Below are positions 24,569 through 38,275 of a stretch of 64,000 nt of DNA, piece after piece. Below the pieces are notes generated by a model. That model was given only the letters and a program-made list of their open reading frames with translations. It did not search any database and was not told where the DNA came from. Each line of letters starts with the position of its first letter. Position 1 is the first letter of the stretch. The position numbers and the translations under genes were made by a program. Source of the DNA: Allacma fusca (lineage: Eukaryota; Arthropoda; Collembola; Symphypleona; Sminthuridae); contig OX359250.1 in NCBI GenBank assembly GCA_947179485.1, positions 32,622,654 to 32,686,653 on the forward strand, in the 5' to 3' direction.

Positions 24569-27500
24569 CGAGACTGTAAAAATAAATATAAATTTTGAAA
24601 CTACAAAATTCTAGTTGCAATTTGGAAACTGCAAAACTGAAACTGCAAAACTGAAACTGCAAAACTGAAACTGCAAAACTGAAACTGCAAAACTGAAACT
24701 GCAAAACTGAAACTGCAAAACTACAACTGCAAAACTGAAACTGCAAAACTGAAAATGCAAAACTGTAACTGGAAAACTGAAACTGGAAAACTGAAACTGG
24801 ATAACTGAAACTGCAAAACTGAGACTGGAAAACTGAAACTGGAAAACTGAAACTGCAAAACTGAAACTGCAAAACTGTAACTGCAAAACTGAAACTGCAA
24901 ACTGAAACTGCAAAACTGAAACTGCAAAACTGATACTGCAAAACTGAAACTGGAAAACTGAAACTGGAGAACTGAAACTGCAAACTGAAACTGCAAAACT
25001 GAAACAGCAAAACTGAAAGTGCAAAACTGTAACTGGAAAACTGAAACTGGAAAACTGAAACTGCAAAACTGTAACTGCAAAACTGAAACTGCAAACTGAA
25101 ACTGCAAAACTGAAACTGCAAAACTGATACTGCAAAACTGAAACTGGAAAACTGAAACTGGAAAACTGAAACTGCAAAACTGAAACTGCAAAACTGAAAC
25201 TGCAAAACTGAAACTGCAAAACTGAAACTGCAAAACTGAAACTGCAAAACTGAAACTGCAAAACTGAAACTGCAAAACTGAAACTGCAAAACTGAAACAG
25301 CAAAATTGAATTGCAATTTTGAAACTACAAAAGTATAGTTGCAATTTTTAAACTGCAAAACTGAAACTGCAAAACTGAAACTCAAAACTTAAACTACAAA
25401 ATTGAATTGCAATTTTATAAGTGCTAAGTTAAAATTGCAAACTTGAAACTGCAAAACTAAAACTGCAAAACTGAAACTGCAGAATTGAAAAAGTAAAACC
25501 GAAAACGCAAAACTGAAAGTGCAAAACTGTAACTGGAAAACTGAAACTGGAAAACTGAAACTGGAAAACTGAAACTGGAAAACTGAAACTGGAAAACTGA
25601 AACTGGAAAACTGAAACTGGATAACTGAAACTGCAAAACTGTAACTGGAAAACTGAAACTGCAAAACTGAAACTGCAAAACTGAAACTGCAAAACTGTAA
25701 CTGCAAAACTGAAACTGCAAACTGAAACTGCAAAACTGAAACTGCAAAACTGATACTGCAAAACTGAAACTGCAAAACTGAAACTGCAAAACTGAAACTG
25801 GAAAACTGAAACTGGAAAACTGAAACTGGAAAACTGAAACTGGAAAACTGAAACTGGAAAACTGAAACTGCAAAACTGAAACTGGAAAACTGAAACTGGA
25901 AAACTAAAACTGCAAAACTGAAACTGCAAAACTGAAACTGCAAAACTGAAACTGCGAAACTGAAACTGCAAAACTGAAACTGCAAAACTGAAACTGCAAA
26001 ACTGAAACTGCAAAACTGAAACTGCAAAATTGAAACAGCAAAATTGAATTGCAATTTTGAAACTTCAAAAGTATAGTTGCAATTTTAAACTGCAAAACTG
26101 AAACTGCAACACTGAAACTTCAAAACTGAAACTACAAAATTGAATTGCAATTTTTCAAACTGCTAAGTTGAAATTGCAAACTTGAAACTGCAAAACTGAA
26201 ACTGAAAAACCGAGACTGTAAAAATAAATATAAATTTTGAAACTACAAAATTCTAGTTGCAATTTGGAAACTGCAAAACTGAAACTGCAAAACTGAAACT
26301 GCAAAACTGAAACTGCAAAACTGAAACTGCAAAACTGAAACTGCAAAACTGAAACTGCAAAACTACAACTGCAAAACTGAAACTGCAAAACTGAAAGTGC
26401 AAAACTGTAACTGGAAAACTGAAACTGGAAAACTGAAACTGGATAACTGAAACTGCAAAACTGAGACTGGAAAACTGAAACTGGAAAACTGAAACTGCAA
26501 AACTGAAACTGCAAAACTGTAACTGCAAAACTGAAACTGCAAACTGAAACTGCAAAACTGAAACTGCAAAACTGATACTGCAAAACTGAAACTGGAAAAC
26601 TGAAACTGGAGAACTGAAACTGCAAACTGAAACTGCAAAACTGAAACAGCAAAATTGAATTGCAATTTTGAAACTACAAAAGTATAGTTGCAATTTTTAA
26701 ACTGCAAAACTGAAACCGCAAAACTGAAACTGCAAAACTGAAACTTCAAAACTTAAACTACAAAATTGAATTGCAATTTTAAAAGTGCTAAGTTAAAATT
26801 GCAAACTTGAAACTGCAAAACTGAAACTGGAAAACTGAAACTGCAAAACTGAAACTGCAAAACTAAAACTGCAAAACTGAAACTGGAAAACTGAAACTGG
26901 AAAACTGAAACTGCAAAACATAAACAGAAACACTGAATTTGCTAAACTGAAACTGCAAAATTGAATTGCAATTTTGAAACTTCAAAAGTATAGTTGCAAT
27001 TTTAAAACTGCAAAACTGAAACTGCAACACTGAAACTTCAAAACTGAAACTACAAAATTGAATTGCAATTTTTCAAACTGCTAAGTTGAAATTGCAAACT
27101 TGAAACTGCAAAACTGAAACTGAAAAACCGAGACTGTAAAAATAAATATAAATTTTGAAACTACAAAATTCTAGTTGCAATTTGGAAACTGCAAAACTGA
27201 AACTGCAAAACTGAAACTGCAAAACTGAAACTGCAAAACTGAAACTGCAAAACTGAAACTGCAAAACTACAACTGCAAAACTGAAACTGCAAAACTGAAA
27301 GTGCAAAACTGTAACTGGAAAACTGAAACTGGAAAACTGAAACTGGATAACTGAAACTGCAAAACTGAGACTGGAAAACTGAAACTGGAAAACTGAAACT
27401 GGAAAACTGAAACTGCAAAACTGAAACTGCAAAACTGTAACTGCAAAACTGAAACTGCAAAACTGAAACTGCAAAACTGATACTGCAAAACTGAAACTGG

Positions 27501-29907
27501 AAAACTGAAACTGGAGAACTGAAACTGCAAACTGAAACTGCAAAACTGAAACAGCAAAATTGAATTGCAATTTTGAAACTACAAAAGTATAGTTGCAATT
27601 TTTAAACTGCAAAACTGAAACCGCAAAACTGAAACTGCAAAACTGAAACTTCAAAACTTAAACTACAAAATTGAATTGCAATTTTAAAAGTGCTAAGTTA
27701 AAATTGCAAACTTGAAACTGCAAAACTGAAACTGGAAAACTGAAACTGCAAAACTGAAACTGCAAAACTAAAACTGCAAAACTGAAACTGGAAAACTGAA
27801 ACTGGAAAACTGAAACTGCAAAACATAAACAGAAACACTGAATTTGATAAACTGAAACTGCAAAATTGAATTGCAATTTTAAAACTTCAAAAATTCAGTT
27901 GCAATTTTGAAACTGCAAAACTGAAACTGCAAAATTGAAACTGCAGAACTGAAAAAGCAAAACTGAAAAAGAAAAACTGAAAAGGCAAAACTTAAAAAGA
28001 AAAACTGAAAAAGCAAAACAGAAAGTGCAAAACTGTAACTGGAATACTAAAACTGCAAAACTGTAACTGGAAAACTAAAACTCCAAAACTGAAACTGCAA
28101 AACTGTAACTGGAAAACTAAAACTCCAAAACTGAAACTGCAAAACTCAAAATGCAAAACTGAAACTGCAAAACTGAAACTGCAAAACTGAAACTGCAAAA
28201 CTGATACTGCAAAATTGAAACTGCAAAACTGAAACTGCAAAACTGAAACTGTTAAAATGAAACTGCAAAACTGAAACTGAAACTGCAAAACTGAAACTGC
28301 AAAACTGAAACTGCAAAACCGAAACTGCAAAACTGAAACTGCAAAACTGAAACTGTAAAACTGAAGTTGCATAACTGAAACTGCAAAACTGAAGCTGGAA
28401 AACTGAAACTGGAAAACTTAAATATCAAAACTGAAACAGAAACACTGAAATTGCAAAACTGAAACTGCAAAATTGAATTGCAATTTTGAAACTTCAAAAG
28501 TTTAGTTGCAATTTTGAAATTGCAAAACTGAAACTGCAGAACTGAAACTGCAGAACTGAAAAAGCAGAACTGAAAAAGCAGAACTGAAAAAGCAAAACTG
28601 AAACTGCCAAACTGAAACTGCAAAACTGAAACTGCAAAACTGAAACTGCAAAAAAGAAACCGCAAAACAGAAACTGCTACACTGAAACTGCAAAACTGAA
28701 ACTGCTATACTGAAACTGCAAAACTGAAACTGAAACTGCAAAACTGAAACTGCAAAACTGAAACTGCAAAACTGAAACTGCAAAACTGAAACTGCAAAAC
28801 TGAAACTGAAAACTGAAACTGCAAAACTGAAACTGCAAAACTGAAACTGCAAAACTGAAACTGCAAAACTGAAACTACGAAACTGAAACTGAAAACTGAA
28901 ACTGCAAAACTGAAACTGCAAAACTGAAACTGCAAAACTGAAACTGCAAAACTGAAACTGCAAAACTGAAACTGCAAAACTGAAACTGCAAAACTGAAAC
29001 TGCAAAACTGAAACTGCAAAACTGAAACTGCAAAACTGAAACTGCAATTTTGAAACTTCAAAAGTATAGGTCCAATTTTTAAACTGCAAAACTGAAACTG
29101 CAAAACTGAAACTTCAAAACTGAAACTACAAAATTGAATTGCAATTTTTCAAACTGCTAAGTTGAAATTGCAAACTTGAAACTGCAAAACTGAAACTGAA
29201 AAACGGAGACTGTAAAAATAAATATAAATTTTGAAACTACAAAATTCTAATTGCAATTTGGAAACTGCAAAACTGTAACTGGACAACTGAAACTGGAAAA
29301 CTGAAACTGGAAAACTGAAACTGCAAAACTGTAACTGGAAAACTGAAACTGCAAAACTGAAACTGCAAAACAGAAACTGCAAAACTGAAACTGTAAAACT
29401 GTAAATGGAAAACTGAAACTGGAAAACTGAAACTGCAAAACTGAAACTGCAAAACTGAAACTGCAAAACTGAAACTGCAAAACTGAAACTGCAGAATTGA
29501 AACTGCAAAACTGAAATTGCAAAACTTAAACTGCAAAACTGTAACTGGAAAACTGAAACTGCAAAACTGAAACTGCAAAACAGAAACTGCAAAACTGAAA
29601 CTGTAAAACCGTAAATGGAAAACTGAAACTGGAAAACTGAAACTGCAAAACTGAAACTGCAAAACTGAAACTGCAAAACTGAAACTGCAAAACTGAAACT
29701 GCAAAACTGAAACTGCAAAATTGAAACTGCAAAACTGAAACTGCAAAACTGAAACTGCAAAACAGAAACTGCAAAACAGAAACTGCAAAACTGAAACTGT
29801 AAAACTGTAAATGGAAAACTGAAACTGGAAAACTGAAACTGGATAACTGAAACTGCAAAACTGTAACTGGAAAACTGAAACTGCAAAACTGAAACTGCAA
29901 AACTACA
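23530..29907. repeat. 6.4-kb tandem duplication, copy 1
   Basis: Sequence from about 23530 is repeated 6,380 bp downstream. The offset is exact at every landmark I compared up to the pure run before 29,040, after which it becomes 6,408. I found four single-base differences between the copies (24214/30594, 24755/31135, 27993/34373, 28452/34832) and one 28-bp difference. Homology is lost at about 29904-29909, exactly where copy 2 begins, so the copies lie head to tail. Confidence 0.85.
23738..27022. repeat. Nested 1,643-bp duplication inside copy 1 (also at 30118-33402)
   Basis: The block opening GAAACTCAAAACTTAAAC, with a distinctive TTTATAAGTGC just after, occurs at about 23738 and 25381. 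It recurs at 30118 and 31761 in the 6.4-kb partner. The first 666 bp of each read identically in translation. A single A is missing in the second copy near 26085, which also recurs at 32465. The nested duplication therefore predates the 6.4-kb one. The two halves diverge after about 25010 and 26650. Confidence 0.75.
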
Positions 29908-32900
29908 ACTGCAAAACTGAAACTGCAAAACTGAAACTGCAAAACTGAAACTGCAAAACTGAAACTGCAAAACTGAAACTGCAAAACTGAAACTGCAAAA
30001 CTGAAACTGCAAAACTGAAACTGCAAAACTGAAACAGCAAAATTGAATTGCAATTTTGAAACTACAAAAGTATAGTTGCAATTTTTAAACTGCAAAACTG
30101 AAACTGCAAAACTGAAACTCAAAACTTAAACTACAAAATTGAATTGCAATTTTATAAGTGCTAAGTTAAAATTGCAAACTTGAAACTGCAAAACTAAAAC
30201 TGCAAAACTGAAACTGCAGAATTGAAAAAGTAAAACCGAAAACGCAAAACTGAAAGTGCAAAACTGTAACTGGAAAACTGAAACTGGAAAACTGAAACTG
30301 GAAAACTGAAACTGGAAAACTGAAACTGGAAAACTGAAACTGGAAAACTGAAACTGGATAACTGAAACTGCAAAACTGTAACTGGAAAACTGAAACTGCA
30401 AAACTGAAACTGCAAAACTGAAACTGCAAAACTGTAACTGCAAAACTGAAACTGCAAACTGAAACTGCAAAACTGAAACTGCAAAACTGATACTGCAAAA
30501 CTGAAACTGCAAAACTGAAACTGCAAAACTGAAACTGGAAAACTGAAACTGGAAAACTGAAACTGGAAAACTGAAACTGGAAAACTGAAACTGCAAAACT
30601 GAAACTGCAAAACTGAAACTGGAAAACTGAAACTGGAAAACTAAAACTGCAAAACTGAAACTGCAAAACTGAAACTGCAAAACTGAAACTGCGAAACTGA
30701 AACTGCAAAACTGAAACTGCAAAACTGAAACTGCAAAACTGAAACTGCAAAACTGAAACTGCAAAATTGAAACAGCAAAATTGAATTGCAATTTTGAAAC
30801 TTCAAAAGTATAGTTGCAATTTTAAAACTGCAAAACTGAAACTGCAACACTGAAACTTCAAAACTGAAACTACAAAATTGAATTGCAATTTTTCAAACTG
30901 CTAAGTTGAAATTGCAAACTTGAAACTGCAAAACTGAAACTGAAAAACCGAGACTGTAAAAATAAATATAAATTTTGAAACTACAAAATTCTAGTTGCAA
31001 TTTGGAAACTGCAAAACTGAAACTGCAAAACTGAAACTGCAAAACTGAAACTGCAAAACTGAAACTGCAAAACTGAAACTGCAAAACTGAAACTGCAAAA
31101 CTACAACTGCAAAACTGAAACTGCAAAACTGAAAGTGCAAAACTGTAACTGGAAAACTGAAACTGGAAAACTGAAACTGGATAACTGAAACTGCAAAACT
31201 GAGACTGGAAAACTGAAACTGGAAAACTGAAACTGCAAAACTGAAACTGCAAAACTGTAACTGCAAAACTGAAACTGCAAACTGAAACTGCAAAACTGAA
31301 ACTGCAAAACTGATACTGCAAAACTGAAACTGGAAAACTGAAACTGGAGAACTGAAACTGCAAACTGAAACTGCAAAACTGAAACAGCAAAACTGAAAGT
31401 GCAAAACTGTAACTGGAAAACTGAAACTGGAAAACTGAAACTGCAAAACTGTAACTGCAAAACTGAAACTGCAAACTGAAACTGCAAAACTGAAACTGCA
31501 AAACTGATACTGCAAAACTGAAACTGGAAAACTGAAACTGGAAAACTGAAACTGCAAAACTGAAACTGCAAAACTGAAACTGCAAAACTGAAACTGCAAA
31601 ACTGAAACTGCAAAACTGAAACTGCAAAACTGAAACTGCAAAACTGAAACTGCAAAACTGAAACTGCAAAACTGAAACAGCAAAATTGAATTGCAATTTT
31701 GAAACTACAAAAGTATAGTTGCAATTTTTAAACTGCAAAACTGAAACTGCAAAACTGAAACTCAAAACTTAAACTACAAAATTGAATTGCAATTTTATAA
31801 GTGCTAAGTTAAAATTGCAAACTTGAAACTGCAAAACTAAAACTGCAAAACTGAAACTGCAGAATTGAAAAAGTAAAACCGAAAACGCAAAACTGAAAGT
31901 GCAAAACTGTAACTGGAAAACTGAAACTGGAAAACTGAAACTGGAAAACTGAAACTGGAAAACTGAAACTGGAAAACTGAAACTGGAAAACTGAAACTGG
32001 ATAACTGAAACTGCAAAACTGTAACTGGAAAACTGAAACTGCAAAACTGAAACTGCAAAACTGAAACTGCAAAACTGTAACTGCAAAACTGAAACTGCAA
32101 ACTGAAACTGCAAAACTGAAACTGCAAAACTGATACTGCAAAACTGAAACTGCAAAACTGAAACTGCAAAACTGAAACTGGAAAACTGAAACTGGAAAAC
32201 TGAAACTGGAAAACTGAAACTGGAAAACTGAAACTGCAAAACTGAAACTGCAAAACTGAAACTGGAAAACTGAAACTGGAAAACTAAAACTGCAAAACTG
32301 AAACTGCAAAACTGAAACTGCAAAACTGAAACTGCGAAACTGAAACTGCAAAACTGAAACTGCAAAACTGAAACTGCAAAACTGAAACTGCAAAACTGAA
32401 ACTGCAAAATTGAAACAGCAAAATTGAATTGCAATTTTGAAACTTCAAAAGTATAGTTGCAATTTTAAACTGCAAAACTGAAACTGCAACACTGAAACTT
32501 CAAAACTGAAACTACAAAATTGAATTGCAATTTTTCAAACTGCTAAGTTGAAATTGCAAACTTGAAACTGCAAAACTGAAACTGAAAAACCGAGACTGTA
32601 AAAATAAATATAAATTTTGAAACTACAAAATTCTAGTTGCAATTTGGAAACTGCAAAACTGAAACTGCAAAACTGAAACTGCAAAACTGAAACTGCAAAA
32701 CTGAAACTGCAAAACTGAAACTGCAAAACTGAAACTGCAAAACTACAACTGCAAAACTGAAACTGCAAAACTGAAAGTGCAAAACTGTAACTGGAAAACT
32801 GAAACTGGAAAACTGAAACTGGATAACTGAAACTGCAAAACTGAGACTGGAAAACTGAAACTGGAAAACTGAAACTGCAAAACTGAAACTGCAAAACTGT

Positions 32901-35900
32901 AACTGCAAAACTGAAACTGCAAACTGAAACTGCAAAACTGAAACTGCAAAACTGATACTGCAAAACTGAAACTGGAAAACTGAAACTGGAGAACTGAAAC
33001 TGCAAACTGAAACTGCAAAACTGAAACAGCAAAATTGAATTGCAATTTTGAAACTACAAAAGTATAGTTGCAATTTTTAAACTGCAAAACTGAAACCGCA
33101 AAACTGAAACTGCAAAACTGAAACTTCAAAACTTAAACTACAAAATTGAATTGCAATTTTAAAAGTGCTAAGTTAAAATTGCAAACTTGAAACTGCAAAA
33201 CTGAAACTGGAAAACTGAAACTGCAAAACTGAAACTGCAAAACTAAAACTGCAAAACTGAAACTGGAAAACTGAAACTGGAAAACTGAAACTGCAAAACA
33301 TAAACAGAAACACTGAATTTGCTAAACTGAAACTGCAAAATTGAATTGCAATTTTGAAACTTCAAAAGTATAGTTGCAATTTTAAAACTGCAAAACTGAA
33401 ACTGCAACACTGAAACTTCAAAACTGAAACTACAAAATTGAATTGCAATTTTTCAAACTGCTAAGTTGAAATTGCAAACTTGAAACTGCAAAACTGAAAC
33501 TGAAAAACCGAGACTGTAAAAATAAATATAAATTTTGAAACTACAAAATTCTAGTTGCAATTTGGAAACTGCAAAACTGAAACTGCAAAACTGAAACTGC
33601 AAAACTGAAACTGCAAAACTGAAACTGCAAAACTGAAACTGCAAAACTACAACTGCAAAACTGAAACTGCAAAACTGAAAGTGCAAAACTGTAACTGGAA
33701 AACTGAAACTGGAAAACTGAAACTGGATAACTGAAACTGCAAAACTGAGACTGGAAAACTGAAACTGGAAAACTGAAACTGGAAAACTGAAACTGCAAAA
33801 CTGAAACTGCAAAACTGTAACTGCAAAACTGAAACTGCAAAACTGAAACTGCAAAACTGATACTGCAAAACTGAAACTGGAAAACTGAAACTGGAGAACT
33901 GAAACTGCAAACTGAAACTGCAAAACTGAAACAGCAAAATTGAATTGCAATTTTGAAACTACAAAAGTATAGTTGCAATTTTTAAACTGCAAAACTGAAA
34001 CCGCAAAACTGAAACTGCAAAACTGAAACTTCAAAACTTAAACTACAAAATTGAATTGCAATTTTAAAAGTGCTAAGTTAAAATTGCAAACTTGAAACTG
34101 CAAAACTGAAACTGGAAAACTGAAACTGCAAAACTGAAACTGCAAAACTAAAACTGCAAAACTGAAACTGGAAAACTGAAACTGGAAAACTGAAACTGCA
34201 AAACATAAACAGAAACACTGAATTTGATAAACTGAAACTGCAAAATTGAATTGCAATTTTAAAACTTCAAAAATTCAGTTGCAATTTTGAAACTGCAAAA
34301 CTGAAACTGCAAAATTGAAACTGCAGAACTGAAAAAGCAAAACTGAAAAAGAAAAACTGAAAAGGCAAAACTGAAAAAGAAAAACTGAAAAAGCAAAACA
34401 GAAAGTGCAAAACTGTAACTGGAATACTAAAACTGCAAAACTGTAACTGGAAAACTAAAACTCCAAAACTGAAACTGCAAAACTGTAACTGGAAAACTAA
34501 AACTCCAAAACTGAAACTGCAAAACTCAAAATGCAAAACTGAAACTGCAAAACTGAAACTGCAAAACTGAAACTGCAAAACTGATACTGCAAAATTGAAA
34601 CTGCAAAACTGAAACTGCAAAACTGAAACTGTTAAAATGAAACTGCAAAACTGAAACTGAAACTGCAAAACTGAAACTGCAAAACTGAAACTGCAAAACC
34701 GAAACTGCAAAACTGAAACTGCAAAACTGAAACTGTAAAACTGAAGTTGCATAACTGAAACTGCAAAACTGAAGCTGGAAAACTGAAACTGGAAAACTTA
34801 AATATCAAAACTGAAACAGAAACACTGAAATAGCAAAACTGAAACTGCAAAATTGAATTGCAATTTTGAAACTTCAAAAGTTTAGTTGCAATTTTGAAAT
34901 TGCAAAACTGAAACTGCAGAACTGAAACTGCAGAACTGAAAAAGCAGAACTGAAAAAGCAGAACTGAAAAAGCAAAACTGAAACTGCCAAACTGAAACTG
35001 CAAAACTGAAACTGCAAAACTGAAACTGCAAAAAAGAAACCGCAAAACAGAAACTGCTACACTGAAACTGCAAAACTGAAACTGCTATACTGAAACTGCA
35101 AAACTGAAACTGAAACTGCAAAACTGAAACTGCAAAACTGAAACTGCAAAACTGAAACTGCAAAACTGAAACTGCAAAACTGAAACTGAAAACTGAAACT
35201 GCAAAACTGAAACTGCAAAACTGAAACTGCAAAACTGAAACTGCAAAACTGAAACTACGAAACTGAAACTGAAAACTGAAACTGCAAAACTGAAACTGCA
35301 AAACTGAAACTGCAAAACTGAAACTGCAAAACTGAAACTGCAAAACTGAAACTGCAAAACTGAAACTGCAAAACTGAAACTGCAAAACTGAAACTGCAAA
35401 ACTGAAACTGCAAAACTGAAACTGCAAAACTGAAACTGCAAAACTGAAACTGCAATTTTGAAACTTCAAAAGTATAGGTCCAATTTTTAAACTGCAAAAC
35501 TGAAACTGCAAAACTGAAACTTCAAAACTGAAACTACAAAATTGAATTGCAATTTTTCAAACTGCTAAGTTGAAATTGCAAACTTGAAACTGCAAAACTG
35601 AAACTGAAAAACGGAGACTGTAAAAATAAATATAAATTTTGAAACTACAAAATTCTAATTGCAATTTGGAAACTGCAAAACTGTAACTGGACAACTGAAA
35701 CTGGAAAACTGAAACTGGAAAACTGAAACTGCAAAACTGTAACTGGAAAACTGAAACTGCAAAACTGAAACTGCAAAACAGAAACTGCAAAACTGAAACT
35801 GTAAAACTGTAAATGGAAAACTGAAACTGGAAAACTGAAACTGCAAAACTGAAACTGCAAAACTGAAACTGCAAAACTGAAACTGCAAAACTGAAACTGC

Positions 35901-36312
35901 AGAATTGAAACTGCAAAACTGAAATTGCAAAACTTAAACTGCAAAACTGTAACTGGAAAACTGAAACTGCAAAACTGAAACTGCAAAACAGAAACTGCAA
36001 AACTGAAACTGTAAAACCGTAAATGGAAAACTGAAACTGGAAAACTGAAACTGCAAAACTGAAACTGCAAAACTGAAACTGCAAAACTGAAACTGCAAAA
36101 CTGAAACTGCAAAACTGAAACTGCAAAATTGAAACTGCAAAACTGAAACTGCAAAACTGAAACTGCAAAACAGAAACTGCAAAACAGAAACTGCAAAACT
36201 GAAACTGTAAAACTGTAAATGGAAAACTGAAACTGGAAAACTGAAACTGGATAACTGAAACTGCAAAACTGTAACTGGAAAACTGAAACTGCAAAACTGA
36301 AACTGCAAAACT
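29908..36312. repeat. 6.4-kb tandem duplication, copy 2
   Basis: This is the partner of 23530-29907. It is 28 bp longer because the uninterrupted canonical run before the AGTATAGGTCC block (about 35468) has two more 14-bp units than in copy 1. It ends at about 36312, where the two copies stop matching. Confidence 0.85.
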
Positions 36313-37560
36313 GAAACTGCAAAACTGTAACTGCAAAACTGAAACTGCAAAACTGATACTGCAAAACTGAAACTGGAAAACCTAAACTGCAAAACTGAAA
36401 CTGGAAAACTGAAACTGGAAAACTGAAACTGCAAAACTGAAACTGCAAAACTGAAACTGCAAAACTGAAACAGCAAAATTGAATTGCAATTTTGAAACTA
36501 CAAAAGTATAGTTGCAATTTTTAAACTGCAAAACTGAAACTGCAAAACTGAAACTTCAAAACTTAAACTACAAAATTGAATTGCAATTTTAAAAGTGCTA
36601 AGTTAAAATTGCAAACTTGAAACTGCAAAACTGAAACTGGAAAACTGAAACTGCAAAACTGTAACTGGAAAACTGAAACTGCAAAACTGAAACTGCAGAA
36701 CTGAAACTGCAAAACTGAAACTGGAAAACTGAAACTGGAAAACTGAAACTGCAAAACAGAAACTGCAAAACTGAAACTGTAAAACTGTAAATGGAAAACT
36801 GAAACTGGAAAACTGAAACTGCAAAACTGAAACTGCAAAACTGAAACTGCAAAACTGAAACTGCAAAACTGAAACTGCAGAATTGAAACTGCAAAACTGA
36901 AATTGCAAAACTTAAACTGCAAAACTGTAACTGGAAAACTGAAACTGCAAAACTGAAACTGCAAAACAGAAACTGCAAAACTGAAACTGTAAAACCGTAA
37001 ATGGAAAACTGAAACTGGAAAACTGAAACTGCAAAACTGAAACTGCAAAACTGAAACTGGAAAACTGAAACTGGAAAACTGAAACTGCAAAACTGAAACT
37101 GCAAAATTGAAACTGCAAAACTGAAACTGCAAAACTGAAACTGCAAAACAGAAACTGCAAAACAGAAACTGCAAAACTGAAACTGTAAAACTGTAAATGG
37201 AAAACTGAAACTGGAAAACTGAAACTGGATAACTGAAACTGCAAAACTGTAACTGGAAAACTGAAACTGCAAAACTGAAACTGCAAAACTGAAACTGCAA
37301 AACTGTAACTGCAAAACTGAAACTGCAAACTGAAACTGCAAAACTGAAACTGCAAAACTGATACTGCAAAACTGAAACTGGAAAACCTAAACTGCAAAAC
37401 TGAAACTGGAAAACTGAAACTGCAAAACTGAAACTGCAAAACTGAAACTGCAAAACTGAAACTGCAAAACTGAAACAGCAAAATTGAATTGCAATTTTGA
37501 AACTACAAAAGTATAGTTGCAATTTTTAAACTGCAAAACTGAAACTGCAAAACTGAAACT
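35600..37560. repeat. 978-bp tandem duplication
   Basis: A trio of rare GTAAATGGAAAACT units at 35809, 36019 and 36215 recurs at 36787, 36997 and 37193, each 978 bp downstream. The middle unit of both trios is preceded by the same CCGTAAATGG variant. The same trio exists once in the 6.4-kb copy 1 (near 29400-29810). The 978-bp event therefore followed, or affected only, the right-hand copy. Confidence 0.75.
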
Positions 37561-38275
37561 TCAAAACTTAAACTACAAAATTGAATTGCAATTTTAAAAG
37601 TGCTAAGTTAAAATTGCAAACTTGAAACTGCAAAACTGAAACTGGAAAACTGAAACTGCAAAACTGTAACTGGAAAACTGAAACTGCAAAACTGAAACTG
37701 CAGAACTGAAACTGCAAAACTGAAACTGGAAAACTGAAACTGCAAAACTGAAACTGCAAAACTGAAACTGCAAAACTGAAACTGCAAAACTGAAACTGCA
37801 AAACTGAAACTGCAAAACTTAAACTGCAAAACTACAACTGGAAAACTGAAACTGCAGAATTGAAAAAGTAAAACCGAAAACGCAAAACTGAAAGTGCTAA
37901 ACTGAAACTGGAAAACTGAAACTGGAAAACTGAAACTGGAAAACTGAAACTGGATAACTGAAACTGCAAAACTGTAACTGGAAAACTGAAACTGCAAAAC
38001 TGAAACTGCAAAACTGAAACTGCAAAACTGTAACTGCAAAACTGAATCTGCAAACTGAAACTGCAAAACTGAATCTGCAAACTGAAACTGCAAAACTGAT
38101 ACTGCAAAACTTAAACTGGAAAACTGAAACTGCAAAACTGAAACTGGAAAACTGAAACTGGAAAACTGAAACTGCAAAACTGAAACTGGAAAACTGAAAC
38201 TGCAAAACTGAAACAGCAAAATTGAATTGCAATTTTGAAACTACAAAAGTATAGTTGCAATTTTTAAACTGCAAA

